Assembly: GCA_905221605.1 (NCBI GenBank)
Contig: CAJNDS010000114.1
Coordinates: 363,355 to 427,354, forward strand
From: Symbiodinium natans
Lineage: Eukaryota > Sar > Dinophyceae > Suessiales > Symbiodiniaceae
Direction of reading: 5' to 3'
DNA: 64,000 nucleotides
Both the position numbers and the translations under genes were made by a program. Below the pieces are notes generated by a model. The model saw only the letters and a program-made list of their open reading frames with translations, was not told the DNA's origin and searched no databases. Positions 19,801 to 27,386 of the stretch are shown here, one piece after another; position 1 is the first letter of the stretch; each line of letters begins with the position of its first letter.

Positions 19801-21880
19801 TCTTACAAAGTGCTTGAGTCAAGTGACATTCTGTCAGCACCAGCAAGCTATGGGTATATACCCTGGTGAAGATGTGCAGCAGGTGTGGAGGATCTGTGGA
19901 ATCCGACCAAGGGTTGGAGTTCAGGCATACCAGTGTGCCGAGGCAACTGGATGCAGTGTGGAGCAAGTTGGATCGTTGAAAAGTGTGAAAAAGTGTGGTG
20001 AAGTTTTTGAAAATTTCCACCTTAGAAGTCCCGAAACCCTTCGTGAAGACTCTTCCCCTGAGGTTCAAGAAATGGATTTATGGTCCACCCGCAAAAGCTT
20101 TGGTTCAAGCACCACGGAAGCTAGCCCTAGCCTGGAGCCTGTACCTTTGGTGAAGGACAGGAAAATGGCAGCTGAAGACAGCAGGAAGGGTGAGCAGGGT
20201 GCTGAGATGAAAAGCCCCTTTTGGTGTAAGGTTTGCAAATGGTTGTTCAGATCCGAGCATGCTGCCGGGTTGAGCTGGGATGAAAGTGGCAAGCCCAAGT
20301 GCGAAAAGTGCAAACAGACTGTGACAGTCTCTGGCACGGATGCAAGCCATGCATTCCATCTCCGAGAGGCAGAGAAGGAGCGCCGAGCTGCTGGAAAAAG
20401 GGGTGATAAGGGTGAAAGCCGAGGCTCAGGCCAAGCTGCACCGAAACCCAAGGCCATGCCGAAGGTGATTGAACGGATGGTCGACGTGTTTCCGGAGCTG
20501 GCGGATCCAGAGCCGCCGAAGTGGTTCGGTGATGTGTCATGGAGTATCTGCCGGCGCGGAACTCCAGTGGATGAGCTAGAGCTCAAGGACGTGGTAGGCA
20601 CGCTATCCGACAAGGATATGTTGCGCTATCAAAGCTCATACGAGAAGCTGGTGAAGCCCATCCAGGAGGTGTGTGAGCTACAGGAGAAACCCACGAAGAT
20701 CTTCGGAATCTTGGATGTCCGTGGACAGATTGGTGGCAAGGCCATCATCTGGGAGATGGCAGTGAATGAAGGAGGACTGTACATGGAAGTGCCGCCGGGA
20801 ACGTGTGGCCTGGCGATGTTGAGCTTCGTGAGGTACTTGAAGAGAAAAGGGATAATCCCTGTTTTGCTTCTGGGTGAGCACCAGGACCTCGGAGTCTTGC
20901 GGATGGTGGATCTGTTGTGCATGCTACCCATTTTGGGAGCAGAGAGGATCATGGAGGATGAAGCTGAGAGCTCGTATTATCCCCCATGGGTGTTGCGCTG
21001 GAAGAGAAGTGCAAAGGAAGGATCCTTGGTGTTTAAGGAACTGGTGGAGCGAGTGCGAGTGATTTCGATGTTGTCGTGTGATACACTTCGGATTCACGAG
21101 CCGGAGCTGAGGGAGAGACCAGTCCCCAAGTGGTCGTTTGTGGCCTACAGCCACTACAGATCCGTGATGGAGTCTGTTGCAGGATTCTTGGAGGACCTGG
21201 AGAAAAAGAAAGAGGAGATCACCGACACGCAGAGGGCGGCAAGCTGGAAGAAGGTGGTTGCGAGTGAGACTCGAAGCGGTGTTGTGTGGATCTGCAAGTG
21301 TAAGTGGCACTTGCCGACCGACTATGTGGTGAGGTTCAACTTGACGTTGCCTGCCGACATGTGGCAGCAAGCCTTTGGGATCATGGGTGAGAATGTTGGG
21401 AAACTCGAGAAGGAGGAAAAGGACCTGAAGCGGATCCTCAAGGCTGCAGCGGAACAGCAAGACCGAGAGTTCGAGGAAGCTGAGCGAAAGCGCAAGCGCA
21501 TCGCCGACCTGTCAGCTGCCGAGGAAGAAGCTGCTAAGAGAGCAAAGCTGGAAGGCGAAGCGGTTCGCTCGCCTGTGTCAGTTATACCATCTGAGTTGGA
21601 TGCAGCAGCTATCGCGCAGATTGCTGAGCGTGTTAAGGCAAGCTTTAGTGTTGCCGATTTGGAGCTGATGTTGGAAGAGAAGAAGAGAAAGGTCGGAGAC
21701 CAGCCAACTGAGAGGCCTGCGGAGACGCCAGCTGAGCCTAGCCGATCTTCGCAGGATGTGGTGATGGATTCGAGGACGGCTGAGTTGGCGGAGATGAAGG
21801 AAGCCGCCAAGGAGCGCCGCGCCAAGTTGATGGAGTCAACTGGAGCTGGCGAGAAGAAGGGCGAAGAGGATGAAGAATGA
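13883..21880 (+). CDS. Copia-type gag-pol polyprotein with long C-terminal extension
   Basis: Single frame of 2,665 codons (first ATG 13883; a second ATG at 13970 is an equally possible start). Order: Pro/Gln-rich N-terminus; gag-like helical region (14650-15300); Lys/Gly-rich segment with a CCHC knuckle (CYVCGGKGHYARDC, from C526); aspartic protease (DSGAS at D697); integrase with an HHCC-like finger (16489-16560) and catalytic D909, D980, E1015; acidic linker with a duplicated SVP[DN]ES[NS]RVPR peptide (17960-18075); RT with DVSTAFLHS (D1574) and YVDD (1663-1666); RNase H with D1845, E1887/E1889, D1922 and a final D1972. All catalytic residues I would expect are present, with no stop or frameshift. 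It should replicate the element through cytoplasmic reverse transcription and nuclear integration. About 690 residues beyond RNase H have no family I recognise: a CxxC-x21-CxxC ribbon (C2115-C2143), a possibly globular part, and a charged coiled coil with an NLS-like ERKRKR. Confidence 0.95.
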   Translation: MLNTPPRHTSGAHVRSPRGGQERGSSVPIMDAETRRRVDPFPGLGNPNPLWVQGLAQGSQPVYGPVPRGRTPARSPHGVATGAPQQTMGGPSFPPGLPQQAVGSPSLPPGLSTGPPQPVVTPSQTSPDVQGLTRQVRELESMMQQLVVQQQQFMQTMTSSMVQQQQQHQQWMIQQHQQQQPQQQQQVNPPLPQDGVPENMPSSSSGCQGASPVGTPAKGTQLFRMASPSPPLRPPPLEQESERDVFARSDKWLPSLPTIDFSSWKDRISEALGFLTWMEKLTSWVGLGSEVFPNELMHAVKTQEESRLKQDRLTVEQQKRSTRLMHILRQTFANHEKSSLILQTYVESESTYQQSGFVALRLLAKEFCLKSRAECLFFRSQLVNQTVKAPSIPEIIRKIEHELNKYTKLLNSLDPDVHAGGLQIQEADSVMVLLRSLPDRCRSHCLLHGDSESFEDLKRVALKFEVQQRVWSEAPGTKLQPFRDPNEGKGNEGKPKGKGKEQKGKRESSKGAGKRASSQNKKDVECYVCGGKGHYARDCWYKEGDSGKKPNSPNAKAKAKAKGDPKKKPEKGKPKGKGKGKGKTVAEVSQEGESSDYQLTGGEWNEPESEARVESVLQPLEELLDEVRKEWIPRSTDEIDWSWEVETRVRIAELEHRISTDLSQMLPSKSVRSLMKPPMNQVKSMEKDDASKWWLIDSGASVTVIAKRYLDEFQILDRKALGPNERYSAANDTPVNVFERVRIRALLPMYEGKQYLGLTSVCVTGVVADVAHNILSTEQMVNTGWEVKFTRREISLRHEKKGVMGYGVSWAGCPWIYLQGDAGKRKKVTFGRTEVRPMDVDDGQRPMEVDQMQSVQSMTKKKQEEMELHRMRGHIPFSSECPHCRMTRGTTQHRRTKDAQDRPVALQADFCFINLVTGTFAKDQPTAPNMKVLVMTEMSTRMIGCLLVGTNADNTSSWIRYWMNAFGLDIAGSAVLLRTDSETAVSALIKRANLGIRIVTQRAPPQGHEAVGGVERAVRTLKELFSTVRLDLRAQGFDLKRSPRAFEFGLIYCAAMHNHHAAAFDGKKSPQELVLQRSLHECGSSLIGATVLAELPDSMKTTALSRFVEAAYVYPEVGGLTHVVSAMVDGCPKHFRAKSIKHIVPLKIGLEHCQHLLKEHDPSDTLAPPILKEKEDGVPDRIEGEADKAFEGRVSDGPTTDMSKVGPPAAWVKEHGGTANCPACGPKRGKANHNAECRKRYDDWLKAQRQRLESKEPTEETPKMDQRSSKDAGVMESGSEPSLLKRPKITYESRPDPKLEERQSVPTPATEVVDVDMEDFEDPSLPYQGIPDEAMEPGYFEGETPAEDEAIPMEEEKPQMDVDSVPNESSRVPRRLESLTSDVNSVPDESNRVPRLINRIYLDPRLDVPQGPIKMVSSDESPKLVHVTNSILLNKNSTFPESMKVCGSQVWLARPTSVLSEIDGCPLDVDKTVEGRRTELQSMTAHKAGRVVGADEAQKFARQHGIKIIPTRWVIGPKVVNGKEAVRARCVVQDIAKGSTASSLGLSATTPSLEALRTLLAIASVDAMDIATLDVSTAFLHSPLPKGSKAIIQLPKDVSACKDYYVPVFMILDQAMNGLRVAAKAWNLKLATVVKKVGLKQCPTEPSVFEGTVRGKRFLMLCYVDDLILCGTRDAIRLVTDTLNGELKIKETGRITSTGGKITFLGREIERQGSHLRMRVPPAYLDALFETEFCKDLKVVTAPPDIVKTVEKGRASGSDPELSDTAAARYRAVLGRIAWWGQSRPDLSRWMSILSQGQSKPTACFEQALRQVIRFLKGQYHAWQYFGPDGNVPDSGPAQLEVYADASWAPQASLGRRSVSGIAIFYRGCLIKGISRVQGCVSLSSCEAELRAILTAVQESEGLATLIGQLAESDVTIRLHTDSSSARAVLLNRGLSRRVRHLDIAVCYLQERIQEAQTLKVIWCPTAGMIADVLTKCLSQVTFCQHQQAMGIYPGEDVQQVWRICGIRPRVGVQAYQCAEATGCSVEQVGSLKSVKKCGEVFENFHLRSPETLREDSSPEVQEMDLWSTRKSFGSSTTEASPSLEPVPLVKDRKMAAEDSRKGEQGAEMKSPFWCKVCKWLFRSEHAAGLSWDESGKPKCEKCKQTVTVSGTDASHAFHLREAEKERRAAGKRGDKGESRGSGQAAPKPKAMPKVIERMVDVFPELADPEPPKWFGDVSWSICRRGTPVDELELKDVVGTLSDKDMLRYQSSYEKLVKPIQEVCELQEKPTKIFGILDVRGQIGGKAIIWEMAVNEGGLYMEVPPGTCGLAMLSFVRYLKRKGIIPVLLLGEHQDLGVLRMVDLLCMLPILGAERIMEDEAESSYYPPWVLRWKRSAKEGSLVFKELVERVRVISMLSCDTLRIHEPELRERPVPKWSFVAYSHYRSVMESVAGFLEDLEKKKEEITDTQRAASWKKVVASETRSGVVWICKCKWHLPTDYVVRFNLTLPADMWQQAFGIMGENVGKLEKEEKDLKRILKAAAEQQDREFEEAERKRKRIADLSAAEEEAAKRAKLEGEAVRSPVSVIPSELDAAAIAQIAERVKASFSVADLELMLEEKKRKVGDQPTERPAETPAEPSRSSQDVVMDSRTAELAEMKEAAKERRAKLMESTGAGEKKGEEDEE
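19860..21877 (+). other. Unassigned C-terminal extension of the copia polyprotein
   Basis: This part of the frame lies after the RNase H end (TKCLSQ near 19815). In order it holds a low-complexity linker, a four-cysteine ribbon (FWCKVC ... PKCEKC, 20222-20311), a ~280-residue mixed hydrophobic/charged segment (20455-21370) with predicted-looking alpha/beta character (for example IFGILDVRGQIGGKAIIWEM), and a Glu/Lys/Arg/Ala-rich helical tail (21380-21877) likely to form a coiled coil. Typical copia polyproteins stop shortly after RNase H. It could be a nucleic-acid-binding accessory, a nuclear-targeting module or a captured host domain. None is demonstrated. Confidence 0.7.
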
Positions 21881-22706
21881 ACTGAGATGCTAAGTGATCT
21901 CAGTGGTTGGGTGGGTGAGTGAAACCCGCAGCCATTTTTTGGAAGCCATGGCCGCGTTGCCGCCATGGAGCGCCCGCGATTTTTCTGGTTAGTGTGAGCC
22001 CTTGTTTCAGTGCATGAGAAGTTTGCAAAGAGGAGGCAAAATGATGATGAAACTCAACGAGGGACTCTATAGCCCCTTCTGCAAGGCGTCTGATTGCCAC
22101 CTCTGAAGACGTTTTTGGCTGATGGTACGCTGGAAGAAGCGAAACTATGAAGCCAATCTTTTCTTGAAGGATCAGCTAGCCGATGCTAGTTGGTGAGTTT
22201 GGTGACCTGGAAGATGCGAGACTGAGGAGGAGTACCACGACAAGGTCGAGTGCTGAGTGGGAAACATCTGAAGCTTGCATTAATTCGTTTTCACGTGTTT
22301 GTCACCACGAACTCTTGGATTCGTTCCAAGACAACCCTGCCCCAGTGCAGGTGGATGCAAGTTTAATTCGTTTTTCACGTGTTTGGACAACGAACTCTTG
22401 GGTTACCAGTGATGTGGACCCAGGACAACCTGCCTGATGGTGGGATCTTGCATGAGTTTTAAGTTTGATGTCAGAGATCGACTGGTGTGTTGTTTGTTTC
22501 GTTTGGTGGCGAGTACGCACCAAGGGAATGTGGCCAGGGCATCCCCTTAGTGTTGAAGTGCCGAGCTGGGCTTGGACTTCAGATCTTTGACATGAACCCT
22601 CAGCAAAATGCGGGGGGTGGAAGATTGTGGCTGATCATTGATGTTTTTGTCATGTTTTGGATCAGCTTGTATAGGTTTGTTTTGCTTCGGAGTGATTGGG
22701 AATCCG
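21881..22706 (+). other. 3' untranslated region of the copia element
   Basis: No coding frame continues here. It contains an ~82-bp direct repeat: AATTCGTTTT, CACGTGTTTG and ACGAACTCTTGG occur in that order at about 22282-22322 and again at about 22364-22402. A purine-rich stretch GCGGGGGGTGGAAG lies near 22610. A clean polypurine tract directly at the 3' LTR edge is not obvious (GGAGTGATTGGGAA precedes it). Confidence 0.6.
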
Positions 22707-22989
22707 TGTGATCCCATCCTCGATGGTTTATGCCTCGTTGATTTCCAAGGAAATCATACGAGTGTGTTTTTGCCCAATACGCTATTTAAAGTGAGTGTGC
22801 AGTGTGTAGGAACTTCGTTCTGAAGCTGAGTTTAAGCTCACAAGAGAGAATTCGTTTAGTTTGTGCACTTCGTGACTTTTGGCTCAAGTGGCTCTGACTG
22901 TGAAAAAGAGAGAGCTGTCCGCACTTGTGTGAGAGGTCAGGGTTCGTGCTTTCAAGGGAAAAGGTACCAGAGGGACCTTCGTTTTTTCA
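22707..22989 (+). repeat. 3' LTR of the copia element
   Basis: 283 bp, TG...CA, matching 13194-13474 with seven substitutions and two one-base insertions. The TATA-like box (22783-22790) and the 12-nt spliced-leader match (22877-22888) are both conserved. Confidence 0.93.
22877..22888 (+). promoter_or_regulatory. Spliced-leader (dinoSL) 3'-end match in 3' LTR
   Basis: Same TTTTGGCTCAAG 12-mer as in the 5' LTR, with unchanged flanks, although the LTRs differ at nine other positions. Confidence 0.5.
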
Positions 22990-24235
22990 CGCGTTCTCTC
23001 TTCTTCCCTTTCCTCCCACTCCACAATCAGCAAATGGGGGGAGCTGCACCCCCAACTCCCCACGTTCTACTTCTAGAAACAAAAGCAGTCTCGTCTCTAC
23101 TCCCACTGCATTTGTTGTGTGGTAAGCCAAGAAAGCGAAAAAAAACAAAAAAAACACGTTTTGCAATGTTTGTTCTGTGTTATTTGTTGCTTTTGCTGTT
23201 TTTTTTTGTGTGTTGTGTTTTGTACATATCAACGTTTTAAAGACGTATTAACAAGGTGGTGACCACCAGTTACTCTGCGGTGCAAAAAAAAGAGGCACAG
23301 AATTTGAGAATACAAGACTGCAGGCAAGAAAAAAGTCCAAGTTGCTGCTCACAACCTTGCTTAAATGTTGGAGCGCAAGTATTGATCTACATTGAGCCAA
23401 TAGATGCTTGAAACTCCGCTTGTTTAGCAACACAACATAAATGTTCTTCAAGAAGACTGAATCGCTTGCAGGATTCTGTTGCTGTCGGAACATGGAAAAA
23501 ACACCTAAAACCGTACAAGCGCACAGTGGCACAAAAGAAGGTACAAATGGCCAAATATGCCAGAGGGAAAGCAAGGACAACCATTCCAATATGGATCACG
23601 ACATTTATACAAATAAGTTTCCAGTCTAAAGTGAGCCTGTTTTGCGTTCGTTTTGCTTGCTCTACGCTCCCAGTTATGTCGTTTTTTAAGAGCATTTCTG
23701 TTTTCCAGCACAGCGGGCCATCCAACAAAAGATTTAACGCCAAATCAAAGTTTTCTTTGTGTCTAACGCGTCTGCCTTGTTTGTTTTCTCACTGTCTCGG
23801 TTAATTCTGCTGTTGTTCTTCGAATTATAGCTTGCCGGCTAACCTTCTTTGCACTTGTGGCTGCATGATAGTGGTTTTGATGATCTGGCAAACCCTCGCA
23901 TTTTGCGACCTCTAGACTTTAGGCCGACCCGACCGAACCAAGGAACAAGCTCATGCTCTGTCATTCCAAAGTAATCAAAAATTGGTGCAAGAAGAGCTGC
24001 CAATTAAGCCAGTCTGTGCTGCAAGCCAGCATGAAAACTCTTGCAAGAAGCAAATTTTTTCCTAACCAGCATCTTCAACAATTTTACTTCCATCAAGAAA
24101 CTTGTTTAATCAAGGCGAAATACCGACGCTACGCCCTGCATCTGGTACACACAAGAACGCGTTGCATTGATGCCGGTAAATATCAGAAGCGAAGGGCTGG
24201 TCTCTGTCGCTTCTATGGGCAGATCAGTCACGAAC
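22990..24235. other. Intergenic region, no gene recognised
   Basis: AT-richer than the rest of the window, with poly-A and poly-T runs and a TG-rich stretch near 23165-23220 that resembles the start of the microsatellite region at 24236 (both have an AAGCCAAGA/AACCCAAGA word followed by A-rich sequence ending AAAAAACAC). Open frames overlap on both strands without a recognisable product. Confidence 0.5.
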
Positions 24236-24713
24236 CTGCCTAACGGGAACGGTGGCTGTGTTGTGTTTTTTTTCTCTTGCGTGTTGTTTTGTGTTGTGTT
24301 GTTGTGGTGTGTTGTTGTGTGGTGAACCCAAGACGAAAAAAACTAAAAAAAACACATCTTAAAGTGTCTTTTGTGCGTGTGCTGTTTGTGTGTGGTTGTC
24401 ATGTGTTGTGTGTTGTTTGTAATGTGTTATTTGTTGTTTTGCTGTTTTTCTTTTATTTGTGTGTGTTGTTTTTTTTGTGTGTTGTGTTTGTTTTTTCTCT
24501 CGCGTCTTATTTTGTGTGTTGTGTTGTTGTGGTGTGTTGTTGTGTGGTGTGTTGTTGTGTGGTCTGTTCTTCTGCGTGGTGTGTTTGTTGTGTGTGGTGT
24601 GTGTGTGTGGTGTGTGGTGTGCGTGGTGTTTGTGGTGTGTGTGTGTGTGTGTGTTGTGGGTGTGGGTGTGGTGTGGTGTGGTGTGGTGTGGTGTGTGGGG
24701 TGTGTGGTGTGTG

Positions 24714-24785
<72 letters not shown>

Positions 24786-24816
24786 GGGGGGTGTGTGGGG
24801 TGTGTGTGTGTGGGTA
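24236..24816. repeat. TG/TTG microsatellite region with a 60-bp pure (TG)n core
   Basis: A degenerate TG-, TTG- and GTGTGG-rich tract, pure (TG)n at about 24718-24780. It produces long Cys/Val-rich frames on + and His/Thr-rich frames on -, all spurious. It lies between the retrotransposon and the transposase gene. Confidence 0.9.
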
Positions 24817-25123
24817 AGAGCTTGGGGAGGTTATGAACTTGGGTTCGAACTTGGGTGTATCCAGCTTCAAGGTTAGTCGGAGCTAGCTGCTTAGCTTAGC
24901 TGTTGCTTTCCGTGTGTCATGAACGCTGACGTTGGACGCGACAAAGTGTGGGGGTCTCCTGCCCACGCGGCTTGGTTTTTGGTTTGGTTCGGCCTTCTGC
25001 CGTTGCCTCACCTTTGCGGCCGAGGGCACGAATGGACACGTTTCTCGACAAATGGTGCTGATGGCAAGGGTGGAGTGTCTCTTCACTGCACAGTGAAGGT
25101 CCCATGTGCTCCCCAAACGCAAA

Positions 25124-26599
25124 ATGACATGGCGCCAGGCAGGAACCTTTCCATACTACCTTTCGAACAACTTGACTCCGCAGTTGTACCTGAAGATGCT
25201 TTACTACTACGCTTCAGACGCAGACTATCAGACATGCAAACGCGAGTGTGGTGTCAAGTCCAAAGTTTGGCGGCTCTTTGTGCAGAAAATTCGAGCCATC
25301 TTGTGGCTTGTCGTTGGCCAACAACAGCAGCAGCAACTTGGTGGCAGAGATCGTATCGTTGCTGTGGACGAGACCTTTTTCACTACCAAGAAGCGCTCGA
25401 GAGGGGGATTCCGGGGAAGAGAGACTGCTGGACATGCAACGCTTGTTTTGGGCATGATCGAGCTAGATCTGCACACGCGAAGGGCAACTGGTCGTTGCCT
25501 CTTGCAAGTCATTCCCAATCGGACGAAGAGGACGCTGAAGCGACTTCTGACACAGCGCATCGTGCCTGGAAGCCTCGTTTTTACGGACGCGTTGAAGTCA
25601 TATCGCTGGATGTCTGCTCGGGATAGTCCTCCACGGTACGTGAACCACAAGAAGCGCGAGTTCAGTCGAGTGGAGAGGATCTTCGGCGGACAAGAGATTA
25701 TCATTTCTTCCAATGCAGCCGAAGGCCTTTTCGGAAGGTTGAAGTCCTATATCCGGCAGCGTGGCATCAAGAGGGTCTCCAAGCAGTGTTATGGACGCGT
25801 TCTGGCTGAGTTTCTCTGGAGGCAGACGTGTTCTGCAAGAGACGAAGAGCCATATTCCGAGCTGCTGAACGAAATTTTGACTTGGCAGCAACGACACCCC
25901 AACGCTGCGCAGCACAACCCCAGTTTGGTGATGTCCCTCCCTGAGGAATTCCGTGCGGATTTCGCCAGCATTTTCGAGGATGAGGTGCCGCAAGGACCGC
26001 AAGCGCCGCAACCCCCGCAACCCCCGCAAGCACCGCAAGCTCCGCAACCTCCACAAGCGCTGCAAGTGCCGCAACCTCCGCAAGTGCCGCAGCTTCCGCA
26101 ACCTGCACAAGCGCACGCGCCGCCACCAGCACCTGTTGCACATCCCGCAGCACCCCTGGCAGTGGAAGCGCCTGTCGCCCCGGCTCCTGCCGCAAGCCAT
26201 GACGAATTGCCCCCGCCTGGCAATGATCAAGCTAGGCCACGTCCCGATCTTGGTGACAGCAGCGACAGTGACGTTGAGATGCTTTGTTTCATTCCTGCAC
26301 CCAAAAGGGCCAGGGCTCGAGGTGTCAAGCAAGAGAGGCCAGAGCATTTGCACTTGCCTTTGCAAGCACCACCCCGTGTGAAACATGAAGCGTTGTATTG
26401 TCGACAAGGCCATGCGCTTGTGTTTGAGACTCCCCCACCAGAAGTGGTGCTGAATGAGCAACAGTTCGCATATTTTCAGACCACGTGTGATGTTTGTCAA
26501 GCCACAGTCAGAGATGGAACGTACAGATGCCAGGCCTGTGACTGGGACATTTGTGACACATGCGCACGTGCTAACCACCGTGGTGTGTATGGCGTGTAA
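25124..26599 (+). CDS. IS1595/ISXO2-type (Merlin-like) DDE transposase fused to a ZZ-like zinc finger
   Basis: 491 codons from the first ATG; an in-frame TGA at 25094 blocks extension, although a GTG lies at 25106. Residues 1-65 form a helical region like the part just before the ISXO2 catalytic core. The core has D82 (VAVDETFF), D155 (VFTDALKSY) and N197/E200 (SNAAEGLFGRLKSY), followed by the family's conserved C-terminal AEFLWR. Residues 288-345 are a Pro/Gln/Ala repeat linker. At the C-terminus C426/H430 are followed by C455-x2-C458-x10-C469-x2-C472-x4-C477-x2-C480, a ZZ-like finger. The usual N-terminal zinc ribbon of IS1595 enzymes is not in this frame. The family catalyses cut-and-paste transposition, but no flanking terminal inverted repeats are clear. 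It could be an autonomous transposon missing its ends, or a host-adopted gene. Intact catalytic residues argue against long decay. Confidence 0.85.
   Translation: MTWRQAGTFPYYLSNNLTPQLYLKMLYYYASDADYQTCKRECGVKSKVWRLFVQKIRAILWLVVGQQQQQQLGGRDRIVAVDETFFTTKKRSRGGFRGRETAGHATLVLGMIELDLHTRRATGRCLLQVIPNRTKRTLKRLLTQRIVPGSLVFTDALKSYRWMSARDSPPRYVNHKKREFSRVERIFGGQEIIISSNAAEGLFGRLKSYIRQRGIKRVSKQCYGRVLAEFLWRQTCSARDEEPYSELLNEILTWQQRHPNAAQHNPSLVMSLPEEFRADFASIFEDEVPQGPQAPQPPQPPQAPQAPQPPQALQVPQPPQVPQLPQPAQAHAPPPAPVAHPAAPLAVEAPVAPAPAASHDELPPPGNDQARPRPDLGDSSDSDVEMLCFIPAPKRARARGVKQERPEHLHLPLQAPPRVKHEALYCRQGHALVFETPPPEVVLNEQQFAYFQTTCDVCQATVRDGTYRCQACDWDICDTCARANHRGVYGV
25985..26120 (+). repeat. Coding Pro/Gln repeat in the transposase linker
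   Basis: CCGCAA-type hexamers encode repeated PQ, PQAPQ and PQPPQ units between the catalytic core and the zinc finger. The repeat also opens a long antisense frame (25598-26638) with no independent support. Confidence 0.8.
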
Positions 26600-26617
26600 A
26601 GTTTGTTTTTCAGTTGT

Positions 26618-26787
26618 CTTGCCTCGTCGCAAAAACATGCGGAGGTGTTTAAAGTCTCAGCATTAAGCAGCTCCTTTCAGTAGTGTTTGTAAAGTCTCAG
26701 CATCAAGCAGCTTTCTGTTGCTAGCTGCGAGTTGAGACTGGCATGGTTCCACTTCTTGCCTCGTCGCAAAACATGCGGAGGTGTTTC
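26618..26787 (+). repeat. Direct repeats immediately 3' of the transposase gene
   Basis: A ~33-bp unit (CTTGCCTCGTCGCAAAA followed by ACATGCGGAGGTGTTT) occurs at about 26618-26652 and about 26754-26787. Between them GTAAAGTCTCAGCAT plus AAGCAGCT occurs twice, near 26651 and 26689 (TTAAAG in the first copy). Might mark an old insertion footprint or local slippage. Confidence 0.6.
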
Positions 26788-26954
26788 AAACCCTGAAGTC
26801 AGCAATCTGCAAGAACGAGATGCAAAAAAGAAGCTTGCATTTGCAAGGCGATTGGCGCGGTCACAAAGCATACCAACGCAGTGCAGTTTTGGGCTTGACT
26901 CGGTTTTTTTTCCTTCCGTCCATTTTTCCATCCAGACATGTCCCAGCATGGCTT

Positions 26955-27386
26955 TTTGCTGTGACAAATTTCAGACATGAAGCAAGGGGTTTGGGGGACT
27001 GTGCTTGTATGACTTTTTCGCAGACGAGGGAGTGTGCTTGTGTGACAGGTTTCAGAGATAAGCAACGGAGTTGGGGCGACCGTGCGTGCATGACAAATTT
27101 CAGTGAGAAGCAAGGGGGTCGGGGGGACTGTGCTTGCATGACAAATTTCAGAGATGAGCAAGGGGGTTGAGGGGAAGTCTTAGAAATATGCACGGGGGTT
27201 AGGGGGACTGTGCTTGTATGACAAAAAGATAAGCACGGGGGCTGGGGGGACTGTGCTTCTATGATAAATTTCGCAGATAGGCAGCAGGGTTGGGTGTGCG
27301 TGTGTGACAAATTTCAGAAAAGCAAGGTGGTTGGGGGGATCCTGCTTGCATGACAGGGGTTTGGGGGGACTGTTTGCATGACAAAT
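26955..27386 (+). repeat. Minisatellite, ~50-bp unit, about 8 copies
   Basis: Degenerate units built on TGTGCTTGCATGACAAATTTCAGAGATGAGCAAGGGGGTTGGGGGGAC-type sequence (shown here only as a pattern). Length varies by small indels and the reading frame is not maintained throughout. AACGAGATGCAAAA occurs on both sides (26815 and 27391), suggesting the array lies inside a larger duplicated segment. Confidence 0.75.

Larger units (their letters stand above)
13194..22989 (+). mobile_element. Complete Ty1/copia-type LTR retrotransposon (9.8 kb)
   Basis: Two ~282-bp direct repeats (13194-13474 and 22707-22989) enclose a primer-binding site, one long gag-pol reading frame and a 0.8-kb 3' region. The domain order protease-integrase-RT-RNase H is that of Ty1/copia (integrase before RT), not gypsy. 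The element is about twice the usual ~5-kb copia length because the polyprotein is 2,665 codons. The LTRs differ by seven substitutions and two single-base indels (about 2.5-3%), and the frame is unbroken, so insertion is fairly recent. I could not find a target-site duplication: ATCCG precedes the 5' LTR and CGCGT follows the 3' LTR. ATCCG also precedes the 3' LTR, so the true LTR start may lie a few bases upstream. Confidence 0.93.

Noticed and set aside
13189-22994. Target-site duplication around the copia element
   Set aside because: ATCCG before the 5' LTR does not match CGCGT after the 3' LTR. ATCCG also precedes the 3' LTR, so it may belong to the LTR or be coincidence.
24840-24862. 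GGGTTCGAAC, resembling a tRNA B box
   Set aside because: No A box, acceptor stem or cloverleaf can be folded around it.
24277-24876. Cys/Val-rich + frames and His/Thr-rich - frames
   Set aside because: Direct translation of the TG/TTG microsatellite.
25598-26638. Minus-strand open frame of 346 codons opposite the transposase
   Set aside because: It mirrors the sense coding region, consists largely of Arg/Leu repeats made by the CCGCAA-type coding repeat, and has no family signature.
24870-26730. Terminal inverted repeats for the IS1595-type element
   Set aside because: Only a 9-bp match (TAAGCAGCT against AGCTGCTTA) could be found at plausible ends; too short to support a call.
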